A DNA stretch of 43,482 bases from Pseudomonadales bacterium (lineage in GTDB: Bacteria; Pseudomonadota; Gammaproteobacteria; Pseudomonadales; Ketobacteraceae), in assembly GCA_022361455.1 (NCBI GenBank), contig JAKSAW010000270.1, positions 1 to 43,482 on the forward strand. The letters are read 5' to 3'. Below, piece by piece: positions 34,486 through 43,482 of this stretch (position 1 is its first letter; each line of letters opens with the position of its first letter). The notes beneath the pieces are model-generated. The model was not told the DNA's origin and ran no database searches. It worked only from the letters and a program-made list of their open reading frames with translations. Made by a program: the position numbers and the translations under genes.

Positions 34486-37400
34486 ATGGCTGCAATTATT
34501 ACCAGTGACGTATTGGGTCTATTCGGTAGCTCTCTTGGCGCTGTTGGCGCGCAAGGTCAGGGAAAGATTAGTCACGGGCAAGGCAACGAACAAGTCTTTG
34601 TAAACGCTCAAACCGGTAACCTTATCCTCCGCAATCAAGACGAGTTTGTCGCCGCTCAAGGCATGGACTCAGCGATTTTAAGAACCTATAACAGCCGAGG
34701 TGGCTATAATGACGATAACGGCGATAACTGGCGCTTCAGCTTCAATCAAAAAATTACGGGTTATTCTGCTACACGAAATCAATCGGGCGCTTGGGTTAGT
34801 CGTATTGGGGGTGACGGGGTTGAAACTACCTATCACTACGACCAGGCCTTAGGCGCTTATGTGTCTACTGACGGTGATGGCGCCCACGACACCATTCGTT
34901 ATGTGAGTGGAGGTGGTGAAGAAACTTGGACCTGGCGTGAAGGTTCTACAGGCTTAACCGAATATTATGATGCAGGTAACGTACTTCGAGGCTTTGAATT
35001 AGAGGGGCAAGAAGGCCGAGTACGCATCACTGATTACCATGCAGGTAATGTCCGCAGGTTAGAAGATGCCTCTGGCCAACTCATTCATATTGATTATAAC
35101 GGTGCAGGGAACGCAGATCGTATTCGAGTGGTGAAAGACGGTGTTACCTACACAACCACACGCTACGAATACGATGCTCAAAATCGTCTTGAAAAAGTCA
35201 TTGTCGATCTCACTCCTTACGACACCACCGACAATGTAGGTGAAACCAACACGTATATCACTACTTATACCTATCATGGTGATAGTAAGCGCGTTGCGAC
35301 CGTTACACAGTCAGATCAAACAACTATTCACATCCAATACAGCCAAGCAGATGGCTACCATTATTACGTAAGTAGAATTCAATATGGTGACGGTGATGAA
35401 GCCGTTATTACTAAATATGATTACGATCTAGCGAGCAAAAAAACTACCGTCACCCAAGTTATAAACAATGAGTCAGAAACTGGATACGAAACGGATTACC
35501 ACTATTCCGATAGCGGTGAGTTAACACTAAAAATTAGCCCTGCTAATGAAAGCGGTGTGAGAGTGGCCACTGCCTATCAATATGATGCAGATGGCAATCT
35601 AGAAACCGTCATGCAAGGTGATCAGCAAATTGATTATCGCTACAATAGCAATGGCACTTTGCGTGAAAAGCAGGATCAACTTGGCAATACAGTTCGCTAC
35701 ACTTATCATCCGACGACTAATTTTCTTCAAACAGAAACAACTTTTTTATTGCCGGATGCAGACGGTATTGATAGTGCGGTTAAACAGCCCGCTGATCCAG
35801 CAACTACACGCTATATCTACAATGATCAACAACAATTAGCAGGAATTATTGATGCCGAAGGTGGTGTCACGGTTTACCGCTATAATAATGTTGGCCAGCG
35901 CCGTTCTGAGTTACGTTTTACCGAAGCGACTTATGACACTTCAGCTTTAAATGAATCACAAGTTCCGACGCTAGCGCAGTTCGATGCTTGGGTGCTCACT
36001 AATCAGCCCACCGATATTCAGCGTATCGATTACACCTATGATTTTCGTGGTCAGCTAGAAACAGAAACGACTTACGCAGAAATGCAAAATGATAATGGTG
36101 TGGTCGCTACTGCAACTACTCGCCATTTCATATACGACGCGGCCGGGAATCTAATTAAAACTGTGGGCGCTTTGGGTAGTGCCCCTGCTGAAAGTGATGT
36201 CTTAAATCCCTTAAGTGTCGACCACAATCCAAGCAACTATGAAACCCACTATGTGTATGATGGATTAAACCGCCTTATTTCCACGACCGATACCACGGGA
36301 GTGACCACAAGTAATGTCTATGATTCCGCGAACAACACCATTTCTACAACCAATGCCCAAGGTTTAAGAACCACCAGTACCTTTAACTCCGCGGGTCTAT
36401 TGCTGAGTGTGGAACAGCTCGATGCGACCAATAACGCCAACTCTGTATCGCTAGGTCAAACGCAATACGTTTATGACGATGCGGGCCGTCTAATCCAAGA
36501 GATTGATCCGACTGGCGTGGTAACAAGAAACCTTTACGATCCGTTAGGCCGTTTGGTCGGTAAGATTGATGGTGAAGGTTATTTAACAGAACAAATCTTT
36601 GATGCGAACGATCAGGTCATAGAAACGATTCGTCATGCAACACAGTTGACGAATATTCCAGCCGAACCAAGTTTATCAAGCATCCGCCCATCCACTAATA
36701 ACAATGATCGACATAGTTATAATCGATATGACAATGCTGGTCGATTGATTGCCACATTGGATGCCGAAGGCTATGTGGAGCAATTGTTCTATGATGGTCA
36801 ATCTAATCTGGTTGAAACAGTCACTCGTGCGAAGAAACATTCGTTTGCAGAATTCAATGTATTTAATATTACTGCATCAAGCGACGACCGCTCCTTCAAA
36901 AACATTTTCGATCTCAATGGCAGAAAAGTAGCCACCATTGACCCAGATGGCTACGTGACAGAATTTCAATATGATCATGCGGGCTTGTTGACCAATCAAA
37001 CGGCTTACCGTAACCCAGTAGGCTTGATGCCTTTGAGGGGTGATGGAACTAGCTACATCTCTGAAGATTTTATGGCGCTTGATGAAGTCAAGGCGAACCA
37101 GTCTACCGGTAGCAACCAGTTAAACTCAAAGGTAACTTTGCTAGATAATGGCAGTATCGTTGTCGTCTGGCGAAGTGAGCATTCAGGAAATAGTGATATC
37201 TATGCGCGAGTCTATGATGCTCGAGGTATCGCCATCACTGATGAGTTTATTGTGAATAGCTACGTTACTGGTGCACAAATGTACCCGGATGTAACAGCAA
37301 TTGATAATGGATTTGTTATTAACTGGGCTAGCGGAGAAGACGGAGATAACTACTCATTACACACGGCTGTATATGATAGCGATGGTAATCAATTACGCGG

Positions 37401-40400
37401 TCCATCTTTGGTAAATACCTCTACTCAAGGCAATCAAAGTGCGTCCAGCATAATCAGGCATAGTGATGGGGTTTATACGGTTATTTGGCATAGCAGTCAT
37501 TCAGGGCGCTTCGGAATCTATGGGCAAAAATACTCGGCTCAGGGAGACAAGCTAGGCGGTGAGTTTACCATCAAGCACTCAACAGGAACGGATTTCTATC
37601 AACCTTATGGCGTTGAACTAAGCAATGGAAACTATGTAGTTACTTCTTATACCGATGACGGAAATATCGATGGTAGCAACTATGGTGTTGTGTACTCGGT
37701 ATTTGACTCCAGTTGGAACTTGTTAAAAGGGCCTGCGGTAGGGAATTTATATACAAACTATGTTCAATATCATAGCGATATTGAGAAACTTGATAACGGT
37801 GGATTTGTTCTTACTTGGGAATCTAACCCACAAGATGGCAGTGGTTATGGTGCCTTTGCAAGATTCTTTGATGCCAATGGCAACGCAGTAACACAAGATA
37901 TACCGTTGAACCAATTTACAACTAATTCCCAAAAAGAAACCGATGTTGTTAAGCTGGGAGATGGCACATTGCTCTTTACTTGGACGTCAAGCGTTCAAGA
38001 TGGTGATCGAGGTGGTGTGTATGCAAGACGTTTTACTCAAGATGGTGTTGCTTTAGGTAATGAATTCCATATCCATCAAACACCTGCGGGCGATCAATAC
38101 GATGCCGATATTACAACAAATAGCAAAGGTGAATTGGTTGCAACATGGAGTGCTGAACAACCAGGCACTATGTTGTACGACGTTTACTTTAGGGTTTTTC
38201 AGTTAAATGCAGACATGTCTGGTATCCGTCCAGAACAATCCAACCAAGATCGCCAGCAACTTAATCAATATGATGCTGCTGGCCGCCTGATTTATACTTT
38301 AAATCCAGAAGGATACTTGACCGCCTATAAATATGATAAAGCTGGGCAGCTCATTCTGAAAACCGATTACGCTAACCAAGCGGTTGATCCATCAGCCATT
38401 GTAAATGTTGATGCAAGTACACTAGACACATTAGTGCCATCTTCTAACAATGAAGATCGTGTTCACTCATATTATTACAATATGCGCGGCGAACGTATTG
38501 GCGAAATCTCTCCTGAAGGTGCAGTAACAGAATTCCAATATGATGAAGTAGGCCGATTAACGTCTACAAAGCAATACGCCAACAAAGTTGTTAACTACTT
38601 TTCCCTTTGGACTAACGGCACAGAACAACAATTTAATTTGTATAAAAGCGCTCAAAGTAATGCGGATCGACTATCTTCTGTTAACTACGACCTACAAGGC
38701 CGAGTCGAATCACAATCAAGCCCGCTCGCTAATGAGAGCGGCTCAGATGTTTCCAATCAATACGATACTGCCGGTCGCCTCATAAAATCCTGGGACGAAA
38801 ACGGCCAAGTAACGGTTTATTACTACAACACCAACAATAAGCTGCGTTTCGTTATCGATGCCCTTGGTTATGTGTCTGAAACACAATATAACGCCTTTGG
38901 TGAAATCAAAGCGCGTATTGATTACGCATTACCGGTTGATGTAAACACCCTAAATGGCGGTTTAGCACTTAGCGAAATCAATAACGCAATAACCCCCAGT
39001 AGCCAGGATAATCAAACAACCTTCGATCATGATAAACGTGGTCAAATTTATTTAGAAACAAATGCTCTAGGTCATCAAAACGCGACGCAATACAATGCTT
39101 TTGGCCAAGTGGCTGAAAGCTCTGTGATTAGCGAGCAGGGTGTGGAATCTAATAAAACCGAGTTTAATTACAATAATCGCGGTCTATTAGAAAACACTAT
39201 TCAAGATCCTAGTGGTTTAAATCGAACTACAACACAACTTTATAATGCCTTTGGTCAGCTAGACAGTGTAACTGATGCAAATAATGCCACCACGCGTTAT
39301 GGATATGATCGTTTAGGTGCTCGTACGTCTTTATTAAATGCAATGGGCTACCAAACCCAATATGAATACGATGCGTTTGGCCGCCTAATCAAAGAAACCG
39401 ATCCACTGCTAAATAGCTCAGACACAACCTTCGATCGTGATGCTAATACCATTACCACTACCGATGCCACTGGTGCCAAATCGACTGTTTACTTAAATAC
39501 CTTTGGCGAAACGATTAAATCAGTTGATGCACTAGGGAATGAAACGCATTATGTGCTTAATGCGGCAGGGCAAATCCGTTTCGCGATAGATCCATTAGGC
39601 AATATCACAGAAAACCTATACGACGCGAAAGGGATGCTAGTCGAAACCCGCCAGCATCAAGACCAAAATATAAGTGCTTTCTACAATAGCACCCATCATC
39701 AAACACCGGAAAAAGGTGTTCAGGATTGGTACATCTATAACGACGCATCCGGTGCCGCTAATGCATCCGTAGTGCTTGATGAAACCCTTGGTCATAATGT
39801 GGTGGAATTCACCAATGCCAGTTCCTCCGATATTTTTATGTTGGGTGAAGGCGGAACCTCCACTAGCGGCAATCTTCAAAATATCTCCGCCCTGAGCTGG
39901 AGCCAAAAAGCATCCTTTGGTTGGTCTAATTCACAGCAACCAGTGCTTAACTGGAGTATGAAAACCGACAATAACTTTATGGTGTATGTGTCGGTCGATA
40001 CTAATTTAGGTCACCGCTATTTGGTTTATCAAGCTGGCAATCAAAACAGTATGGTCAGCAACAATAACGTGAACTATTACTTGGGGGACGATCTCAATAA
40101 TAACACTTGGGTTAATATCACCCGCGATCTTGAGCAAGACCTGAAAGCGCTAGAGCCTAGTATAGAAATTGTTAGCGTTAATAACGTGCTCATGAACCAA
40201 GTGGATCGTGTTAGCAATGTATCGCTGCAGGATCGAGTGACTGAATCAGATCTTTCAAATTGGCTTGGAGAGGGTATTCCTGAACAAGTTGTCACTCTTT
40301 ATAAAAACGATGGAGAGCCAAGTAGTATTGGTTTCCTGGCAGGAGAGTTTGAGGCTGGCGACACACTTACCATTACTGGTTGGTATAAATCTGATTTAGG

Positions 40401-43400
40401 AAATCAAGCGGATATTTATCTGGGCGATGCTTCTGGTTGGGGCGGGAGTGCAGTTAACGAATCATTTGTCTCTGGGAAAAGAGATACCAATGGCGGATGG
40501 CAGTACTTAAACGAGAAGATTACTTTAGTAAATGATGAGCGAATATACTTTTATTTGCATGGAACTGGATCAAAAGAAGATGGCGCGGGTGTTTCATATG
40601 CTAACTTCCAGTTAAGTAGTGAAAGACTTGGGAATATTCCATTACATGATCTCAAGCCTGGTCTAAATGGTTGGGCAGAAACGGGGACACAATATGAATT
40701 TGTTGATTCATCGAACTTTGTCTCCAATCGCCTCATCTACGATGCATTAGGTAGATTAGAATATAGTGTTGATGCAGAAGGCTATGTCACTCGTCATACC
40801 TACGATGCCAATGACTTGGTTATTAAAACCGAGCGTTACACGAATCCATTAAATCCTACTCAAGTGAACCAGCTTGCAGCGCAAAGTGGTAAGGCTGATA
40901 AAGCTGACAAGCAAGCGGTTACTCAATCTGTCTCTTGGGGCACGCTGCTTAATGTGTCCGCAAAAGACGGAAATGTCACCAAGTTAGCGGGCTCAGCTTC
41001 TTCCTGGGATGCCAACGGCGGACGATCTGCCGATACCGTGGGATTGGGTCAGTTCGTTGAATTTGGTGCAACCGTTGCTAACCGTGATTTAATCCTTGGC
41101 TTAACTACCAATGCCGATAACTTGAATGAAAGCAGTGTCGATACTTTTGCAGATATGCAATATGGCTTTTATCTTGCGGGAGCTAATGTTCACATCTTCG
41201 AAAATGGTGGTGTGAGAAATACCCTATCTGGCGTTCCGAACGATGAAAATACGCGTTATCGAATTGAAGTAGCTGATCAAGAAATTCGTTATTGGGTGAG
41301 TGTTAACGGCGCTGATTTCACGTTAGTACATACAACACAAACCACCACAAACTTAGCCTATGAATTAGACTTATCTATCTACACGTCCGATGCTGGCTTT
41401 AGCGATGTGGTAATTGGTTCTTACGACGGCATTGTTAACCCGAAAGAACATGCTGTTGTAGAAACCGTAAGGTGGCAAGACCAATACAACACCCGCCTTC
41501 AAGGCGATAGCATTATTAAAGTGGCCACCTCCACTGATTCCTGGGACGATAGCAGTGCTCGTTCGACCCAAACGCTAAGTGTCGGTCAGTACCTTGAATT
41601 TGGTTTTACCCGCCCAGAAAATATCGAAGCCATTGGTTTGGCGAATACACAAAACCCGGATGAACACACCACCAATACTATTGCTGATCTGGATTATGGT
41701 ATCGCCGGAAACTGCGAAGGGGTTTATTTGGTTGAGAACGGCGTCATGGCTGCGGACCCCATTCCTGGTGTGCCCAACGATCTTAATACTCGTTTACGTA
41801 TTGAAGTAGCAGACCATCAGATTCGTTATCTAGTGAGCGTTGATGGCGAACAATTCCGCTTGGTTAAAACGGTGGCTACTGCTGATAATATAGATTATGA
41901 AGTGGATCTATCCATTTGGAATGCCAAAGCCGGATTTAAAGATGTATATATCGGCACCTATAAAGACACTATCCAGAATCATCAGACCGCTCATGAAGAA
42001 GCAGTCGATTGGCAGGCTACGACGGAAGTTGAAGTCAGCAACAATACTATTACTAAAACCTCAGGAACTCCGGATGGTTGGAACACTTCAGCGCGCTCTA
42101 CTCAAACCCTAACAAAGGGGCAATATTTAGAGTTTAGCTCTGTAACCTCACCATCGTTACAAACAATAGGGCTAGCGGATGCCATAAACCCTGATGACAA
42201 TGCTGTTGATGCGTACAAGGACGTTGATTACGGGATAACGTTCTTCGGTGGCTTCCTTTACTATCATGAAAATGGGATTGCCACGATACAAATACCTGAT
42301 CTAACCAATGATGTTAATACTCGATTCAGGCTTGAAATCCTCGACAATAGCATCCGCTACTTGGTCAGTGTGGACGGTGCGCCTTTTGCGGTCCTTAGAG
42401 AAGTGCAGGCTGAAATAGCAGATGCATATGAAGTCGACTTATCCATCTTTTGGGCTGAGAATGGATTTAAAGATGTGGTTATTGGCACCTATGAAAATGG
42501 ATATAGCCCCATATCTACAGAAACTCGTTTTATTCGAAATGCATTGGGCCAAGTCGCCTATGAAATAAGTCCTGTTGGCGTTGTTACCGAGTTTTCTTAT
42601 GATGCGAATGGAAATATAGAATCACAAACCAAACTCCTAAAACCATGGTTGTATTCTCAAGAACCGACAATTGGCAGTTTGGCTCAGTTCAACGCAAATC
42701 TCATTCAGTCCAATCAAGACAACGTACAAGAACAACGCTACCTAAGAAATGAAGCAAACCAAGTTCAATACGAGCTTGACGCACTGAATCGACTAACGGC
42801 TTACACCTATGATGATGTTGGTCAACTAACCAAAACAATACAATTTGAACAACCTTACTTGGGTGACTTTAATCACGTTGCGCTAGCTCAACTAACAGAA
42901 ACTGCTAGCGATCTTGTTACCACCCACACTTACACTGATATAGGTAGCCTAGCATCGACCACTAATGCGTTAGGTGTAGAAACCCTTTATCACTACAATG
43001 TCAACAATCAAAAGTCGGCCGAAGTGGTTGCCGCGGGAACTAGTGAAGAGCGTATCACTTTATTCGAATATAACGAGCGCGGTCAGCTGATCGAAACCGT
43101 TCGTGGTGCGCGAAGCATTTTGTATGGATTGGAACTGGATCGATTTACTAGTGCCTCAAAACCGACCGACTTAATTCGTACCCGCTTTGTTTATGATGAT
43201 CAGGGTCGAAACACTGCTACCATTGATCCCCGTGGTATTGAATATGCTGAAAGCGATTCCAGTACAGCAAAAGCATGGCGACTTGGTAATGGCTATGCCG
43301 AGTTGGTACAAAATTTATCTTCTGCAGATCAACAGCAGATACTCTCACGCTTCGAAACCCGGTATGAGTATGATGCCAACGGAAACCTAACTAAAGAAAT

Positions 43401-43482
43401 CGATCCTTTAGGAAATGCTTCCCGCAGTAGCTACGATTCGCAAGGTAATGTTTCAAGCATTACCGATCCCAATGGCAATGCA
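34486..43482 (+). CDS. Giant RHS/YD-repeat protein, 3' end outside window
   Basis: Open for 2999 codons with no stop; runs off the right edge. ATG at 34486 has AAGGG seven bases upstream. Starts MAAIITSDVLGLFGSSLGAV without a signal peptide or membrane segment; then NAQTGNLILRNQDEF and RTYNSRG...DDNGDNWR, as in large YD-repeat proteins I recall from proteobacteria. Residues about 200-845: YD repeats (YDADGNLETV, YDDAGRLIQEIDPTGVVTR). 855-1245: seven propeller-like repeats. 1249-1745: more YD repeats. 1746-2069: beta-sandwich-like insert. 2146-2680: three tandem 179-residue modules. 2680-2999: YD repeats continue. The toxin tip, RHS core end and any secretion signal would lie beyond the window. 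Such shells normally encapsulate a C-terminal toxin; this is inferred. Confidence 0.93.
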   Translation, partial: MAAIITSDVLGLFGSSLGAVGAQGQGKISHGQGNEQVFVNAQTGNLILRNQDEFVAAQGMDSAILRTYNSRGGYNDDNGDNWRFSFNQKITGYSATRNQSGAWVSRIGGDGVETTYHYDQALGAYVSTDGDGAHDTIRYVSGGGEETWTWREGSTGLTEYYDAGNVLRGFELEGQEGRVRITDYHAGNVRRLEDASGQLIHIDYNGAGNADRIRVVKDGVTYTTTRYEYDAQNRLEKVIVDLTPYDTTDNVGETNTYITTYTYHGDSKRVATVTQSDQTTIHIQYSQADGYHYYVSRIQYGDGDEAVITKYDYDLASKKTTVTQVINNESETGYETDYHYSDSGELTLKISPANESGVRVATAYQYDADGNLETVMQGDQQIDYRYNSNGTLREKQDQLGNTVRYTYHPTTNFLQTETTFLLPDADGIDSAVKQPADPATTRYIYNDQQQLAGIIDAEGGVTVYRYNNVGQRRSELRFTEATYDTSALNESQVPTLAQFDAWVLTNQPTDIQRIDYTYDFRGQLETETTYAEMQNDNGVVATATTRHFIYDAAGNLIKTVGALGSAPAESDVLNPLSVDHNPSNYETHYVYDGLNRLISTTDTTGVTTSNVYDSANNTISTTNAQGLRTTSTFNSAGLLLSVEQLDATNNANSVSLGQTQYVYDDAGRLIQEIDPTGVVTRNLYDPLGRLVGKIDGEGYLTEQIFDANDQVIETIRHATQLTNIPAEPSLSSIRPSTNNNDRHSYNRYDNAGRLIATLDAEGYVEQLFYDGQSNLVETVTRAKKHSFAEFNVFNITASSDDRSFKNIFDLNGRKVATIDPDGYVTEFQYDHAGLLTNQTAYRNPVGLMPLRGDGTSYISEDFMALDEVKANQSTGSNQLNSKVTLLDNGSIVVVWRSEHSGNSDIYARVYDARGIAITDEFIVNSYVTGAQMYPDVTAIDNGFVINWASGEDGDNYSLHTAVYDSDGNQLRGPSLVNTSTQGNQSASSIIRHSDGVYTVIWHSSHSGRFGIYGQKYSAQGDKLGGEFTIKHSTGTDFYQPYGVELSNGNYVVTSYTDDGNIDGSNYGVVYSVFDSSWNLLKGPAVGNLYTNYVQYHSDIEKLDNGGFVLTWESNPQDGSGYGAFARFFDANGNAVTQDIPLNQFTTNSQKETDVVKLGDGTLLFTWTSSVQDGDRGGVYARRFTQDGVALGNEFHIHQTPAGDQYDADITTNSKGELVATWSAEQPGTMLYDVYFRVFQLNADMSGIRPEQSNQDRQQLNQYDAAGRLIYTLNPEGYLTAYKYDKAGQLILKTDYANQAVDPSAIVNVDASTLDTLVPSSNNEDRVHSYYYNMRGERIGEISPEGAVTEFQYDEVGRLTSTKQYANKVVNYFSLWTNGTEQQFNLYKSAQSNADRLSSVNYDLQGRVESQSSPLANESGSDVSNQYDTAGRLIKSWDENGQVTVYYYNTNNKLRFVIDALGYVSETQYNAFGEIKARIDYALPVDVNTLNGGLALSEINNAITPSSQDNQTTFDHDKRGQIYLETNALGHQNATQYNAFGQVAESSVISEQGVESNKTEFNYNNRGLLENTIQDPSGLNRTTTQLYNAFGQLDSVTDANNATTRYGYDRLGARTSLLNAMGYQTQYEYDAFGRLIKETDPLLNSSDTTFDRDANTITTTDATGAKSTVYLNTFGETIKSVDALGNETHYVLNAAGQIRFAIDPLGNITENLYDAKGMLVETRQHQDQNISAFYNSTHHQTPEKGVQDWYIYNDASGAANASVVLDETLGHNVVEFTNASSSDIFMLGEGGTSTSGNLQNISALSWSQKASFGWSNSQQPVLNWSMKTDNNFMVYVSVDTNLGHRYLVYQAGNQNSMVSNNNVNYYLGDDLNNNTWVNITRDLEQDLKALEPSIEIVSVNNVLMNQVDRVSNVSLQDRVTESDLSNWLGEGIPEQVVTLYKNDGEPSSIGFLAGEFEAGDTLTITGWYKSDLGNQADIYLGDASGWGGSAVNESFVSGKRDTNGGWQYLNEKITLVNDERIYFYLHGTGSKEDGAGVSYANFQLSSERLGNIPLHDLKPGLNGWAETGTQYEFVDSSNFVSNRLIYDALGRLEYSVDAEGYVTRHTYDANDLVIKTERYTNPLNPTQVNQLAAQSGKADKADKQAVTQSVSWGTLLNVSAKDGNVTKLAGSASSWDANGGRSADTVGLGQFVEFGATVANRDLILGLTTNADNLNESSVDTFADMQYGFYLAGANVHIFENGGVRNTLSGVPNDENTRYRIEVADQEIRYWVSVNGADFTLVHTTQTTTNLAYELDLSIYTSDAGFSDVVIGSYDGIVNPKEHAVVETVRWQDQYNTRLQGDSIIKVATSTDSWDDSSARSTQTLSVGQYLEFGFTRPENIEAIGLANTQNPDEHTTNTIADLDYGIAGNCEGVYLVENGVMAADPIPGVPNDLNTRLRIEVADHQIRYLVSVDGEQFRLVKTVATADNIDYEVDLSIWNAKAGFKDVYIGTYKDTIQNHQTAHEEAVDWQATTEVEVSNNTITKTSGTPDGWNTSARSTQTLTKGQYLEFSSVTSPSLQTIGLADAINPDDNAVDAYKDVDYGITFFGGFLYYHENGIATIQIPDLTNDVNTRFRLEILDNSIRYLVSVDGAPFAVLREVQAEIADAYEVDLSIFWAENGFKDVVIGTYENGYSPISTETRFIRNALGQVAYEISPVGVVTEFSYDANGNIESQTKLLKPWLYSQEPTIGSLAQFNANLIQSNQDNVQEQRYLRNEANQVQYELDALNRLTAYTYDDVGQLTKTIQFEQPYLGDFNHVALAQLTETASDLVTTHTYTDIGSLASTTNALGVETLYHYNVNNQKSAEVVAAGTSEERITLFEYNERGQLIETVRGARSILYGLELDRFTSASKPTDLIRTRFVYDDQGRNTATIDPRGIEYAESDSSTAKAWRLGNGYAELVQNLSSADQQQILSRFETRYEYDANGNLTKEIDPLGNASRSSYDSQGNVSSITDPNGNA
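37045..38220 (+). repeat. Seven-repeat propeller-like insert in the RHS shell
   Basis: Seven units of about 53 residues of the type DNGSIVVVW...DIYARVYDARG...EFIVN, for example EKLDNGGFVLTWESNPQDGS and VKLGDGTLLFTWTSSVQDG. They resemble repeats found in large type I secreted adhesins. They are inserted between YD units, in a linker of the kind ending IRPxxxNxDR. Confidence 0.8.
40930..42530 (+). repeat. Three tandem 537-bp coding modules in the RHS gene
   Basis: Starts at 40930, 41467 and 42004, exactly 537 bases apart (179 residues). Each has V-x-W, a WD or WN ...SARSTQTL-like motif, GQ(F/Y)LEFG, NDxNTRxRIEVxDxxIRYxVSVDG and FKDVVIGTY. Likely lectin-like beta sandwiches, family not recognised. 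Confidence 0.8.

Noticed and set aside
34340..34603. 87-codon + strand frame over the RHS start
   Set aside because: Starts inside the AT-only inverted repeat region and runs out of frame with the RHS gene, whose ATG has a clear AAGGG.
34486..43482. Short open frames on both strands inside the RHS gene
   Set aside because: All are overlapped by one uninterrupted 2999-codon frame with YD repeats.

Overview
The window looks like the chromosome of an AT-leaning, probably marine gammaproteobacterium of the Pseudomonadales/Oceanospirillales/Cellvibrionales grade. The main reason is gene order: mutM, ggt, an Alvin-type ferredoxin, coaD, a GMC oxidoreductase, a Tat small subunit, an aldehyde dehydrogenase and a divergent TetR gene follow each other much as in Pseudomonas aeruginosa (there mutM-ggt-fdx-coaD-laoABC-laoR). 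Here a NudL-type hydrolase, an S15/CocE hydrolase and an LpxL-type acyltransferase sit between coaD and the lao genes. No tRNA, rRNA, IS element or CRISPR array was seen.

Layout. 1-5.2 kb: start of a hydantoinase/oxoprolinase gene (cut by the window edge), mutM, a small exported protein behind a perfect CRP-type palindrome, a lipoprotein gamma-glutamyltransferase, ferredoxin, coaD and a CoA-pyrophosphatase-type Nudix enzyme. 5.4-8.2 kb: an exported S15/CocE hydrolase with a GlyGly-CTERM-like tail, convergent with an LpxL-like acyltransferase. 8.3-13.1 kb: the long-chain alcohol oxidation set laoA/laoB/laoC with divergent laoR. 13.1-14.1 kb: a YheT-type hydrolase gene broken by one in-frame TAA. 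14.3-17.2 kb: a lipoprotein with Calx-beta-like domains and 14 RCC1-like repeats. 17.3-18.5 kb: a periplasmic c-type haem protein and a Tat-exported superoxide-reductase-like protein, divergent around a perfect FNR/Anr box. 18.6-21.6 kb: a PHA-synthase-like gene with a PsrA-type operator, and putP.

22.0-43.5 kb is different: more than 21 kb holding only three genes on the + strand. The first encodes a 3868-residue Asp-rich lipoprotein made of thrombospondin type 3 calcium-binding repeats and three diverged copies of an unrecognised ~480-500-residue domain. The second encodes a 127-residue protein of unknown family. The third is an RHS/YD-repeat giant, open for 2999 codons without a stop and running off the right edge. 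Its YD shell is interrupted by a seven-repeat beta-propeller-like insert, a beta-sandwich-like insert and three tandem 179-residue modules. This is the most novel part of the window and may be a surface or secreted-effector locus; that functional reading is inference.

The genes up to 21.6 kb point to a lipid- and alcohol-using metabolism (long-chain alcohol oxidation, acyl transfer, PHA polymerisation with a candidate fatty-acid-responsive operator) plus oxygen-responsive periplasmic redox proteins, followed by large cell-surface genes.
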